Source: Allacma fusca (Eukaryota; Arthropoda; Collembola; Symphypleona; Sminthuridae). Taken from it: DNA of 64,000 bases. A model generated the notes under the pieces. That model made no database searches and was not told the origin of the DNA. It was given only the letters and a program-made list of their open reading frames with translations. Position numbers and translations under genes: made by a program. The stretch covers positions 49,015,131-49,079,130 of the forward strand of contig OX359247.1 of assembly GCA_947179485.1 (NCBI GenBank). Direction: 5' to 3'. Shown here one piece after another: positions 13,101 to 24,630 of the stretch; within the stretch, counting starts at the first letter, position 1; every line of letters begins with the position of its first letter.

Positions 13101-15383
13101 GTTTTTTTTTGTATCAATTGTGATTGTGATAGATTAGACGGTTTATATTGCCCACGCTGCTTTTGGTTCCGAGACTAATTTGTAAAAAATTAAAAATAAA
13201 CGTACAGGAAACAAGACATGTATTGCAGTAATAATTAGACTTGCTCAAGTAATATCTCCTATATTAAAATATTGTTGTCACAGTGGGCTTAAGGCATGAC
13301 AAAGAAGTAAGAATCGAGTTATTAAAAGAGTTACTCTCTACTGGAGAAAATATAAGGTAATCTGTCAAAGAGCTTTGCAAGGAAAGAAAGTCTAGTACTA
13401 AAACCCAATTTAATCAATTGTTTTCGAGAACAAAGTATAGACGAATTGTGGGAAAGTGAAAACCCGAAAGTAAAGTACGTAGAAGGGGGATTTTATTGGC
13501 TGACGGTTGAAAGGAGATAAATATTTATTGCTTTGCGCTGTCCATACTTTGGAATCATGATTATTGTATGGATGAAAATAGGAAATCTACTGTGACTTGC
13601 CTGAGTCGGTGACTGGAGCTGCAGACGATGCGCCTCCGCTGAAAGGATCTCCGAATGCATTAGTGGAAGCACTTTCTACCTCACTAATACTATTGAATTT
13701 GGCATCAAAGTCGTCAAAAGCGCTTGTAGCCTTGATCTCATTGCTGTTGGGAGGTTGAAAGGCTGGTGGATTAACCACAATATCTGTTCCTCCAAATGCA
13801 GAAGCACTTGCGAAAGGTGCATTACTCGAGGATTTCCCAAAAAGATCAGCGGGTCTGGTAATAATTGGTTCTTCCTCAATTAGAGAAGACTCAGTATTAA
13901 CAACAGTAGGTTCTGGAGCTGCAGTCGGAGGAATAAACGGCTGAGGAGTAAACGAAGGTTTGGTTGGGGTAAAAGGAGCTGGTGGATGAGAGACGTGAGG
14001 TTGAGCCGGGACTGCTGGGGGTGGGGGATGGGGATGATGAGGGACAGCAGGAGGAGGAGGAGGATGTGGCGGATGAGGAGATGGAGGTAGATCCGGTTTT
14101 GCTGGAAACATAGGTTGAGGAGGGACAGCTGGAGGAGGGCCGTGAGGTTGCGGCGAAGCCCTTGGAGCTGGCGGGACGGGTGGAGGAGGCCTTGTTGGGA
14201 AAGGTTTGGTCTCATGTACCGGGGATCGATTTGGAGGCGCCGGAGGGGGTTTCGGTCGCTCGGGTGGAGGCGCTCTTGCTGGGGAAACTGGCTCTTGAAC
14301 GACGACACTTGGGGTCGCCTCAGGACTAAGCACTTGAGGTACTAGATGGGGTGGTTCCACCAATGGTGGTGGTTCAACTTTTGCTGGTGTAAATTCCATT
14401 GGTGCGACATCTACAGTCGGACTCACAACACTAGCACTGTTGTCCATGAGATTTGGAGTTTCTGTGGGGGTGGGACCAACCATTGGTATTACAATTTCAA
14501 GGATCTCTGGTGCTATGGGCTCAGACTGCATTGGGATATAAGATGGCGCTGTGGTAGTGGTTGGAGGGGCAGAGGGCACCACTGTAGTGCTTCCAGTGTA
14601 GTAAAGGCCAAGAATATCCATGGTGGTCTTAGGCCCCGTGGAAACTGGCTGGTCAAATATGTCTAGTATGCTTTCAATTTGGTGTGGAGACGGTTGTAGG
14701 GGGTTGGCAGACGATGGTGGCGGAGGTGGTGGCTCATCACCCAACAAATCAGGAGAGGGCGACCGCGGCGAGGGACTTGGACTCGGTGCCAAGTTAATTG
14801 GACTAGGTTGTGTTAGTCTTAAGCGGTCCATTAGGCTTTCCGAATTCGCTTCCAAGGCCCCCGTCACAGAGTCCAATAACTCCTTCGTTGTTTGAGGAAC
14901 GGTGGGTGGAGGGGGTCGGAGAGGGCTATCATCCCCAGAAGGTCCCGAGTCAAATAAAGATATTTGTTCATCTGGGCGTGTGTCCATCATAAAAATTTGT
15001 TGTGTTACTGGTGGTCCTGGAGCGGGTGGGGGTGGGGCGTCCCAGAGTCCACCAGAGTCAGAGTCAACTGCTGAGAAAGGACCATTTGATGAGGTATGTG
15101 TTGGGGCTGGAGTTGGATCAACAAAGGAAGCAAAAGGGTTTCCAGCACCAACATTTGAACTTGAATCTGAAAACATAAAGGCCGCAGCAGAAGGCGCGAC
15201 AGTAGTTGTAGGGGCGGCAGGGGCGCCGAAAGGGTTGAAAAATGGATTGTCATTTCCTCCTGCAAACGGTCTTTCCGGAGGGGCACCGAAATCTTGAAGG
15301 AAAGGATTTGAAGGGGCTTCAGATGGAGCTGGAGCATTATAGTCCGCGTCTGAGAGGAAAGGATTGAAACCTTTCGTAGCCAT
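7104..15383 (-). CDS. stnB: Stoned B (stonin-family endocytic adaptor), second cistron
   Basis: Stoned B is a clathrin adaptor that sorts synaptotagmin during synaptic-vesicle recycling. Coding exons are 15383-13601, 12980-12797, 11403-10937, 10473-10247, 10095-9692, 9184-8903, 8419-8268 and 7486-7104. All phases join to give 3882 nt and 1293 aa, close to my recollection of the Drosophila protein. The N-terminus (exon 1, about 594 aa) is disordered and proline-rich. It has NPF motifs, which bind EH domains, at residues 7, 26, 46, 50 and 82. The stonin-homology domain starts near residue 751 (GWEMHMRHP) and the mu-homology domain spans about 890-1240, with FRVRPP, DILVPGFTSRKLGQIPCEDV and VEKHFRYGSVKSAHRR. 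The tail is acidic and ends SDFSDD. The ATG at 15383 has a good context (AAAATGG). A TTG nine bases upstream is not needed. Intron 1 needs a GC donor. There is no separate promoter: the cistron follows stnA by 170 nt. Confidence 0.95.
12158..12251. repeat. Inverted repeat in stnB intron 2
   Basis: ATTGGTTGAGATTTT near 12158-12172 returns as its reverse complement AAAATCTCAACCAAT near 12235-12250, 15 bases perfect with about 60 bases between. The flanking intron also holds a CG-rich patch (CCTCCGCGCGGGTCAACAGC, about 12070-12089) unlike its surroundings. It may be part of an old mobile element; the family is not identified. Confidence 0.45.
12981..13600 (-). other. stnB intron 1 with GC-AG boundaries
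   Basis: The only donor that keeps the frame is CAG|GCAAGT at 13600, a match to the GC-donor consensus. The acceptor is AATGCAG at 12981. Exon 1 ends at phase 1 (GAC TCA G) and exon 2 supplies CA, making an alanine codon followed by TGG GGA AGT. GT donors tried nearby put exon 2 into frames with stop codons. Confidence 0.8.
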
Positions 15384-15553
15384 TTTTAGCAAGATATTAG
15401 AAACACCTTTTCCACTTAATTTTTTATAGTTTTAATCTTTTAAATCAATTTGACACAAAGCAGATTGAAATTAATCAAGAATGTCACTCAATTGCTTTGA
15501 ATTTTGTATTACTTAGAATAATTGAAAGCGTCTTTCCGAATATAATGTCTGAT
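15384..15553 (-). promoter_or_regulatory. stnA-stnB intercistronic spacer (170 nt)
   Basis: This lies between the stnA stop (TAA, 15556-15554) and the stnB ATG (15383-15381). Read on the minus strand it is strongly AT-rich and has no ATG in any frame. It also has only one YAG trinucleotide (CAG at 15551-15549, directly after the stop), so it offers almost no 3' splice site for cis- or trans-splicing next to stnB. The layout fits translation of stnB from a dicistronic mRNA by reinitiation, leaky scanning or internal entry. Which of these operates cannot be read from the sequence. Confidence 0.75.
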
Positions 15554-18500
15554 TTACAAAAGTTCTGCTTCAAGTTGTTTTAATTCGGCTTTCCCGGGCA
15601 ATATATCATCCGCAGCTGAAGTGTCAAATGGATCTAAGTCAGCAATTTCAGAAGTCTTGATGGGAGCAACCGTTTGGGGGACAAGCGGTGCAGTTGGAAG
15701 TGTAGAGGTTGCTCTTGGGTTGAAACCAGGGTTGGAAAATGAGTCGCTGGCTAGTTCTTTCTCCAATATTTTCAACTCTGCTCTTCCTGGAGCTATTGTA
15801 TTAGCAATGCTCGTGTCGAAAGGATCATCAAACACAAGAGATTCTTGGAGATTTGATGGCGTCAGAGGTTGAAGTGGTTCGTGTCCTCCTCCAAAAAAGT
15901 CTTGGTCTTCGTCCAATTCCAGGGGATGTGGTTCCCTAATTTGCTCAGGTGTTAGCGGTCGCTCCGGTTTTGGAACCTGAGGAATTGCAGGTAAACTCGG
16001 GGGCTGGAAGTCCTCAATGGAGTTCAAAAGTTCCTTTTCCAAATACCTGAGCTCGGCTTTTCCCGGGATATTTTGGTTGACAAGATTGGAAGTGTCAAAA
16101 GGGTCTTGGAAAGTGACGTCTTCTTTTTGATTGATGGTTGGGATGAGTGGTTTATCTTTGCCCGGATGAGAGGGCGAGTCAAAAATATCTTGTGGAACCG
16201 TCTCTACCAGGGAGGCAACAGGAACCTCTTCGGCTTCCCGAGGATTAAACTCTGAAGTCTCAGTTACACACGCGGAAGAAGAAACACTTGGAATGACAGC
16301 ACCAGCAGAGATAGAAGTGTCCTCCACTAACTCACTCTCGAGTAACTTTAATTCGAATTTGCCCGGAACAATTGCACCGGATACACTGGACGTGTCAAAG
16401 GGATCGATTTGGTCTTGAAAGTCAGTGATTTCCGTCTGGGGAGTCAAAGCTTTGATCTGGGATTGAGATTCGTCAATGAGATCCAAAGGATGGATTTCAG
16501 GTACTTTTGGCGGTGGAGGTCGTCGAGGAGCAATTGGTTGAGTAACAGTTACGCTTGGGTTCCCTAGTCGGGTCTCATCTTTCCGAGGATCAAAATCATG
16601 AAAATCCTCATCTACAACTTCATCACCAGCTAACAGTTCTGCTTCAAGGAGTTTTAGTTCCGCTTTCCCTGGAAGTAAATTCTCTACAACGGAAGTGTCA
16701 AAGGGATCATGGATCTCTGTCTCAATTAATCCGTTACTTTCCGGTCGAATAGGATCTACAGCTGACAGACTACTCAAATCTGAAGAGCTCCCACCCAAAA
16801 GATCTCTCCGAATTGGTAAATTAGTTTGTAAATTTTGAAAGCCAGGCTCTTCCCCGGCACGGGGATCGAAATCAAAATCGTCTTCCTCTAAAACTTTACT
16901 TTCCGACTCGCAGTCAAGCAATTGACTTTCCACAATCTTTAACTCGGATTTCCCCAAAGGAATGTTCGTCACAAATGTTGTATCAAATGGATCGTCTTCG
17001 GGTTCCTCGACGGCTGGAGTGACTGGAGGAGGTGGTTTGCTTGGTGGAGGTGGTCGAGAGGGTGCTGGTGACTGTGTCGCACTTCTTGATGAAGGTTCCT
17101 TATGTAGAGATTCAGCAGCTAACGCAGCAAATTCATCGTCCCAGTTATCTTCTAACTTTGGATAAACTGCTGGCTCATCAACTGCACTTATTACATCGAA
17201 CTCACTCAGAAGTTCATGAAGATTGAGGTTCGTTGGATCCGGCTCATTAGACCTTCTGTCTTCTTTCGAGGGAGATACCTTTTTGATGGGGACAGCTACT
17301 ATGTCACCCGCCTCAAGAGGAGATGTCTCAAGGAGCGTGTCAAAGAGATCTGCTGGTCGCTCTGATGATGTTGGATCTTCCTTCGGTGAGGTGTTTGCTG
17401 GTGTTGGGTCCGCATCAAAATCTCCCAAGAGATTGATATTTCGTGGTCGGGGTCTTCGGGTACCTTGTGTTACGTCCTTGGTGACGCCTTTAACTGTGGC
17501 TGCTTGAGGATTGTTACTGTCCTCGAGGGGTTTCCCAGTGAGAACGTTGACAGCAAGTCCGAGGTTAACTTGACGTTTCTTCTTCCGCTCTTCCTCTTCG
17601 ATCTTCTTGACCACGTCAGCGACGGCGGAGGTGTCGAATGGATCGTCCCCCTGCTCTTCCTCTGTAGGACTGTCGGGGATGTAGGCTAATTTTATTTCTC
17701 CAGTGGCAACTGCATCCACAAACGAAGTGTCAAATAAGTCATCGTCTACAACTATTGCTTCAACTTCTGGACTCTCTGGCTCTTTCTCCTCTAACTCGCA
17801 CTCCCCAGTTCCTTGCTCGCCCGGGCCGTCAACTGTATCCTCCTATAATAATAATCAGTATCGAGCATATTTATCAGTGCTACCCAAAGAAGCATTTACA
17901 ATGCACATAGTACACTCTCGCATTAAAAGTCCTTGTGTTAGAAAATTTAATGTAACTATACCCGTAGACTCTTATTTAAATAGGAGGAAAGTAGTATATG
18001 TGTAAACAAATATGTGTTTGAATGCTCGATTGGGGATGGTTAATCTAAAAAAAAACACTCTTACGAAGGGGGTCTAACCTGTGCGTCAGCATGAAAGTAA
18101 AAAAGAGTTATGGCTGAAGGTCCCTATTAGAAATTATGAAAGGCCTGTGGTAGGAAGGAGTTTTGAAGAACAAATCTTGGGAAAACACGTTGCTTCTACT
18201 GGTATTTGTGGGTTGGAAGAAACTATCCTTGCATTTTGACTGTATTGCATGGATGGAAGGTGTTATCTCGTATAATTTGGTCTTGGGGACAGTAAATAGT
18301 TATGACAATGGAGAGACTGTGAGTAAACATTAAATGGAAGCGAAAGAGTAGCATGTTCCTTCCCATGCACAGGAATGTAATGAGGATGTTTACGAGGGAC
18401 GAGAGCGGGACGTGAGTAAACAAAAGTACGGGTAAATGACAGTCAAGTAACGTCATCAGCATGAACACATGCTGAGAATGAGTGCATCGGGAAAGGGAAA

Positions 18501-20055
18501 ACTGGCTTCCAGGTAAGGTAATGAGTCGGACCGTATCCTGTTTCCCCACTCAAGTGTACTTTCTCTGATTGAAATATCAACAAATGCAGGTAATGATGCT
18601 CGTCACTGAGGCAAAAGGACCTTGACAAAATCTCCTCTCTTCCACTTTTCTGATCTTGTCAGATACGTGGCTTTCTCATGCTCCGTTTCCTACCTTTACC
18701 ATAATAATAATTACGTTTAGCACGGCCACAGCGGTTGTCCGCCGATTTCATTCGAAATTCCATTCAAACCTCACAATGGATTCTTCATAGGTGATATTAG
18801 GATTGCATGTATAGATACATACAAACATACTTTTTATCACCAAATTTAAGAATTATGTATCAGTCGAATACAATGAATTAACATGTAGAGGCTGACGCGT
18901 GTGACAACAAATTATGCACACACGCAATTATTTGGAAATTATTATAATATCAGATCAGAATGAATAGAAAAATAGGCCACGACCTAAAAAACCAGAGTTC
19001 CAATGAAAAACTAGCCCTCATGAATGATTATACCTTATTAGTTCACGTTGGGAAACGTTTTTACGGTTTTAAAAATTCACGAGTCCTTTTAGTGCCCCTG
19101 GATTACAAAAAAACATTCGGGAAGGGAAAAAGTATTCGAGGCTGGCATGGCCAATACAGTAGAGCTGTAAAAGTCCTTAACTCTCAAGATGGCGGCTAGT
19201 ATTAATGGTAATTAATTGATGGTGTAATGGAAATTTGTAAAATGTAATTATGCCATTGTTCTGTGGAAAAATTTTGATAGGCTTTCCAAATGTTTTGGTT
19301 TTGTTCCTTCGAATATTTATTTCCAAGACAAGTTGGGAGTTGGACTGTGTATGATTTCATGCAAACTTTGTTGGATAAGTGACTGGTTCAAAGAGATACA
19401 GAAGACAAAGACTGCCTTTCAGAGTGAGTAGTTGTATGTATAGAATGCCTTGAGAAAGTTTAGGGGAGTGTGGTTAATTGTGTTAATGAAGTGATTGGTT
19501 GTGTTATGAGTGAAGGATTGAAGTGGAACGGATGTTTACCTGATGGGACTCTTGAGGGTCTTCCTCTTCAGACTGATGACCTGTCTCAACGTCAACCCAG
19601 CGGGGCCCTTTCTTTTGCTTCCCTTCCGGTGTAGCTGAGGATGGTTGAGGAGCACTGGCGGGTCTGGCGTAAGCACCTGATGACGCAAGAGCTTTGGATG
19701 AAGTAGGAAGGATGAAGGCAGGGTTGGGCTTAGTTCTCTGGAAAAAGCTAGTGGTTTTGATTCGGTCGAGATCACCTGATGTTTTCTTGAGGACACTGTC
19801 GATTCCGGAAGTGAGGAGTTTGAATTTCTGCCACTCTTCGTCCTCCTCGTGAGCTTTTGTGGTCTGAGACTCAACCTCGTCTTCAGGGTCAGGATTCTCA
19901 AATTGATTTCCTTCAGCAGAAGCAGCAGCAGCGGCGGCTTCCTCTAGCTCTTTTTTATACTTTGCCAACTGTTCAGGATCAAATAGATCGTCTTCTTTGT
20001 CTTTGCCCTTCTTCCCTTTGATTTTCTTCTTGATGCCTTTCTTGATTTTGTGCAT
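15554..20055 (-). CDS. stnA: Stoned A, first cistron of the dicistronic stoned mRNA
   Basis: Stoned A is a synaptic-vesicle endocytosis protein that works with Stoned B. Exon 1 is 20055-19540 and exon 2 is 17842-15554, both at phase 0 (CAG|GTAAAC donor, TTATAG acceptor), giving 934 aa. The N-terminus is very lysine-rich (MHKIKKGIKKKIKGKKGKDK), then acidic, with an EEWQKFKLL segment near residue 75. Exon 2 carries eight D(P/L)FDT motifs. The last six are full modules of the form DPFDTS, a short spacer, PGKAELK and LExELL, and the final module runs straight into the stop codon. DPF motifs are known ligands of the AP-2 alpha ear. There is no methionine after the first. The family has no enzymatic domain. 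The start was chosen because it gives the conserved lysine-rich N-terminus. A 5' UTR intron is possible: CACTAG lies 3 nt before the ATG. Confidence 0.95.
17843..19539 (-). other. stnA intron 1 (1.7 kb)
   Basis: The intron has a GTAAAC donor and a TTATTATAG acceptor and joins phase-0 exons. A 79-codon plus-strand open frame at 18960-19199 lies inside it. I regard that as chance, because it has no recognisable domain or splice context. Nothing else is evident. Confidence 0.8.
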
Positions 20056-20069
20056 ATTCTAGTGGAAGG

Positions 20070-20075
20070 CTACAT
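20070..20075 (-). promoter_or_regulatory. Possible start-stop uORF (ATGTAG) before stnA
   Basis: On the minus strand an ATG is followed at once by TAG, 14 nt upstream of the stnA ATG. It is in the mRNA only if the 5' UTR extends through this point. A splice acceptor at CACTAG (just before the AAT that precedes the ATG) would remove it, whereas an acceptor at TTTCAG near 20087 would keep it. Confidence 0.3.
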
Positions 20076-23000
20076 ATGAACACTCTGAAACCACAATTAC
20101 ATGGACAGTCCAGGCATTAAATTCCTTCCACCACTCCCCAGCTCCACGTGACCATCATTAAATCCTATGCCTTCCAAATCCTCGACGTAGTTACTCCTGC
20201 AGTAGCATTACTGTCCTGGTACACGAGGCTTGGACTTGGACAGGTGATATATGAAAACCCGCTTTCAAAAGCATTTTTTTGTTGATGAAAATGCCAAGGA
20301 TGCGGCCTTTATATCCGTCCACTCATCGATTTTCCCCTCTACTTTCATAACAGTCTTTACACTACATACATAGACATCATAAAACTGATCCGCTGTAATC
20401 TCTTTGGTGCACTTGCAACTGGAACATCCACTTGTGTACATATCTTTAAAGACTAGAACACCCCTCCTTTCTCCACACCTTTTTCTAACATCAACCTCAA
20501 CGAGAAGCTAGCCTGCATTAGCACAACCAATCCCACCATTAGTATTATTTATAGCCTTTCCCCTGTATTTTGAAAATTAATAGTATTTGTTCCTTTGAAC
20601 AATTTCTATACGTATATTAGTGAATCTAATTAAGGATCTCCAGTGGAAATTTATATACAGGGCGGAATTCCTTGCACACTGAAATATTCTCAATATAGTT
20701 TTGCAAAAATTCATTGCATTTAACTGCCAATATTGTAGTTCACTGGGCAAAAATCTGAATAAAATTCAAATTCCTTGCGATAACAGTAATTATGTCTGAG
20801 ATACAATTCACACTTTTCCTCAAGCTTATTGTGACGACATAAACTTCATGAAATATTGACCTCGGTAAGGTGTAGGTGGAATTCCTTTTTAGAAACAGTC
20901 AGGGTGAAGATCTAAAGGGATACCCGGGGACCCTAAGGCGTACAAATTGCTTGGATTTGGTATGATCATTTAATTTAATATGTTTTTCAAAAACGTCTAC
21001 CTAATTGGATTTGTCAGAAGAAATTGGATCGTGGTAGGGCTGGCAACAAGCCCCTGGGTGAGTTTGCATCGTTTGTGTTTAATGAAGTAACCTACGCAGC
21101 AGGCTTCAGGAAAACAACAATATTTCCTTAAAAAAGAAACTATACAATCGCTATAGGCGAGCCCTTATTAGAGTGTGTTTCCCATTTAAAATTATTTGAG
21201 TTCATTTCCGTGTACTAAGAATTTCTCCTCATTGATGAGTACAGTGAGGGCAAGAGTTTTCTCCTAGAATGTCATATTTGACTCCTTTCATGAGTGGTCA
21301 CGTGCAAAGAGTGTACTGTACCAAATTACGTCCGTTTACCTTATTTACTTAATATCAAAAGCAGATTTTTCCCTCCTGGCAAGGAAAATGTTCACAAAAT
21401 ATTCAAATATTCTCTGTACTTACATTTGATTGCCTGTTTTTAAATTTAGCCTTCACTGTATCAAAATATGTACAAGCTCAGCCCTTGGTTGTTTTGGAGG
21501 AGGCTGTGGGTTTCTGTCCCTATGGACTTACTATAATTTTCTACATGAATTTTTCATTCAGTAAATACAGCGTATAAAAAATTCCATTAAGGACTAATAA
21601 TAAAGAATTTTGTTTGAATGTTTACGGACTACACTACACACTCGGGTGTACATTGCTTCCAACAGGGTTTTCCTAGTTATTATGCCTTTTTGTTGATACT
21701 CTTCAATATAGCGAGTAGATATTTTATTTCTTCAACAGTTTTCTCTGACAATTTATATATTTGTACGAATTCAGAATTGAACTACAATGAACCCAATAAT
21801 GTTTTTGGAAATGCATTTTTGGCATGGGAACTCCTTTCACTGACATTGTAATAATTGAAGGTGTATTTAAATGGCTGCGTTAAAAAAATTATTTTATATG
21901 CAACTGCTATGGTAGAATAAAAGCCCTACATGTGCACATGTACTAATGACACCCATAGCTTTTCCAGGGAAAAAAATATGATTACTTGAAATTCAACCCA
22001 CATATTTAACGGGAAGAGGAACAGTCTCATTGAAGTTGACATACGATATCCCACCGACCCCAAACTCATCACAGTAATTTGGGATGAGTAATAATAATTA
22101 AAACAACTTTGTATTTTCTCTCTCTCTGTGAATTCTCTAATTAACAGGCGTGACTTGCCAGCACGGCACAGTAGGCGTGACTTCCTGCTCAATGCTCTTT
22201 TTCCTTGAATCAACCAAATTCGACTATCCTGGCGATCTCCATAACTGTCCAGTTGGGTCGCGTTAGTGAAATTGGGAAAAAAAACTATACTTTGACAAGA
22301 GATGAATTCGTGTTGCATGGAATTTTATATAAACTCTAGAGGGATATTTGGCCCTCAAAATTGAGCAATTGAATTATCCGCTGAGATAGAGCGGATACTA
22401 AAAAATGGAACAAGTACTTATCTCAGAAAAACTGTCCTTTCAGGTATTATGTAGGTAAAAGGTTGGACAGGGTCCTTAAGCTGAGTCCCTCCATTCATTG
22501 TAAATGAGGATGTGACAAGTTAATTTGGTGAAACCTCGAGAGACCTTTCAACGAATGACTGCATCTTGCACGAATTTCTCTCACATACACATCCTCCTTT
22601 ATTGCTTTCCACTCTCCCTTTAGTTAAAGTGGTTTAAGAGAGGGAGGCTATAAATTCATCCGTACCACTGCAGATGCATATATTCATCCTAGTATAGCTA
22701 TTCCTCTTCTCCCGAGTCTCTGTACACTCCTGGAATATTACCCATCTCTTTGACTACGGGAGGAAGGAATAACCTCATGAATGGAAGCTTTAAGCTCCTT
22801 TCGCTTGATTGAGAATTTATTGAGATGGCTCTCATCAAAAGGAGTTCTGCTTCTACTGGCAGGATGAAAGCCGAGGAGAAAATCTACTTTTCTCCAGATC
22901 TAAATCCAACATTATACGATCTCCAAGTAAATGTTGTAATAGCAGAAAAAACTTTTAATTCCCCTTCCAAACTTTAACTCTTTAGGAAATTTCGAGTGCC

Positions 23001-23497
23001 AGAGCCTGAGTATGCTCCAACTCATCCCTTTAAAGGTAACGTAATGACCCCGGAATTATAATTCCCATTGGTTCAAAGTTTCTGGATAAACTGACTCTGT
23101 ATCTAATTAAGTGCAAGCATGTTCTGATTATAAATATAATGAAACAACTGAAGGGACAATCGGGGGTTGTGGTCTTCTTACAACCATATTATTGACCACA
23201 CACAAGGATCCAGTAATAGGAATAGCCGGTAGGGTGGATCGATCCGTCCAGTCGTAAAAGCCTATAATATTGAAGGATGTACATATACAGAGATAGGGAC
23301 ACGTCAAAACTCTCTGGTTGAGACAAATTACTCGGATTATTGTCCAACATCAACACTGTGCACCATAGTATGGCACAGGGCTAATTACCGTAATTGCTTG
23401 CAATAATGCAGTGTAATTACATTACATAAAGACAGCAGGCGCGAATGTGAAAATTAGTAAAATAACATTTGCTAATATTACTGCAATGGACTAATGT

Positions 23498-23525
<28 letters not shown>
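23498..23525. repeat. (GA)n microsatellite
   Basis: About 14 uninterrupted AG dinucleotides in the intergenic region upstream of stoned. Confidence 0.95.
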
Positions 23526-23528
<3 letters not shown>

Positions 23529-24572
23529 AGCTTCAAAGAGCACCTTGGCATAGTTTTCCCAGATACTAAAACAAGGGAAGAAACATCTCTTTTCAAGAAT
23601 CACCTCCTCCACAAATTCTGATAATTACGACATGCGAAACCTTGTATTATGGCTGCTTCATCGGTAATGTCAGAAGGAATCGGAGTACAGCGAGGGAGTT
23701 TCTAACTGGGAGGAAGAAAATGACGGAGCAATAGATATATGAATGTAATACATACATGAATCAAATATAAGTGATTTAAAGGAGAAAAATTGTTACCTAT
23801 TCAGGCATAGTTGCATGACGATGCTTCCATCAAAAGAGCCGCATTTCGTTCCAAGACAAAAAATAATAATTCAATGTCACTTTTCTTATCCGCAGAGACG
23901 CAGATTTTTTTTTTTCTAGTACATTGAAAAAAATAAGTGAGACTATGATTATATACAAGCTCAACACAATTATCGAAGAATGAGTGGAGTGTCTGTGTCT
24001 GTGTGTGTGTATGTGTTATTATGTGTACTTTACATATGTATATGTGCACGGATTTCTATTTACAGGTTCGGTAGCAGGTTCTAGAAGTGCACTGCGGAGC
24101 TGATGGATATTTGTCGTTGAAGATGACTCCAAGACTTTTTTTTATACGCTGGGACTGCACAAGTCACTCCGATAAGTTGTTTGTCCTGGGAGCTTGGAGA
24201 AGAAAAAGCGTGAGGGAAAGAAGAAAGATTGGGTGAGAGAAAGTTGAAAGAGGAAAGAAGGACTTTTGTTTTTGAGTTTTCGCCAGTGAATCTTGGGCTT
24301 GTTTTGGGGCCAGTAAATGTACAGAAGAGAATGAAAGTAATGGACTATTACTGAGGGAAGGTAAATGTGTTTTCCTGGCCTGCAATGAGTGACTGGAAGT
24401 GAGGTGGACTTGTGCCCTGTCTCGACTCTCTCCTCTCCACTCTTGTCTTGACGTCGTCAACGCTACACAATCCTCCTTCCTTGCACTACGAGAAACAGAG
24501 AAAATCGATAGAACCGAAATAAGGGCATGGCGCATACCAATACCATTACATGCTCCCTTTTCTGCACCGTTC

Positions 24573-24573
24573 C

Positions 24574-24629
<56 letters not shown>
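24573..24629. repeat. (CT)n microsatellite
   Basis: A CT tract with two short interruptions. On the minus strand it reads as GAGA and lies in a purine-rich block of about 500 bases. It is a possible GAGA-type promoter element for the leftward stoned gene. Confidence 0.95.

Positions 24630-24630
<1 letters not shown>

Noticed and set aside
13880-15297. Several long open frames on both strands over stnB exon 1
   Set aside because: Shadows of the proline-rich stnB frame; composition is low-complexity and none has homology I can see.
15384-15392. Upstream TTG as the stnB start (MLK before MATKG)
   Set aside because: An ATG in good context follows nine bases later and gives an N-terminus that leads directly into the first NPF motif.
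18960-19199. 79-codon plus-strand open frame inside stnA intron 1
   Set aside because: No domain, no splice partners, antisense to a spliced gene, AT-rich codons; likely chance.
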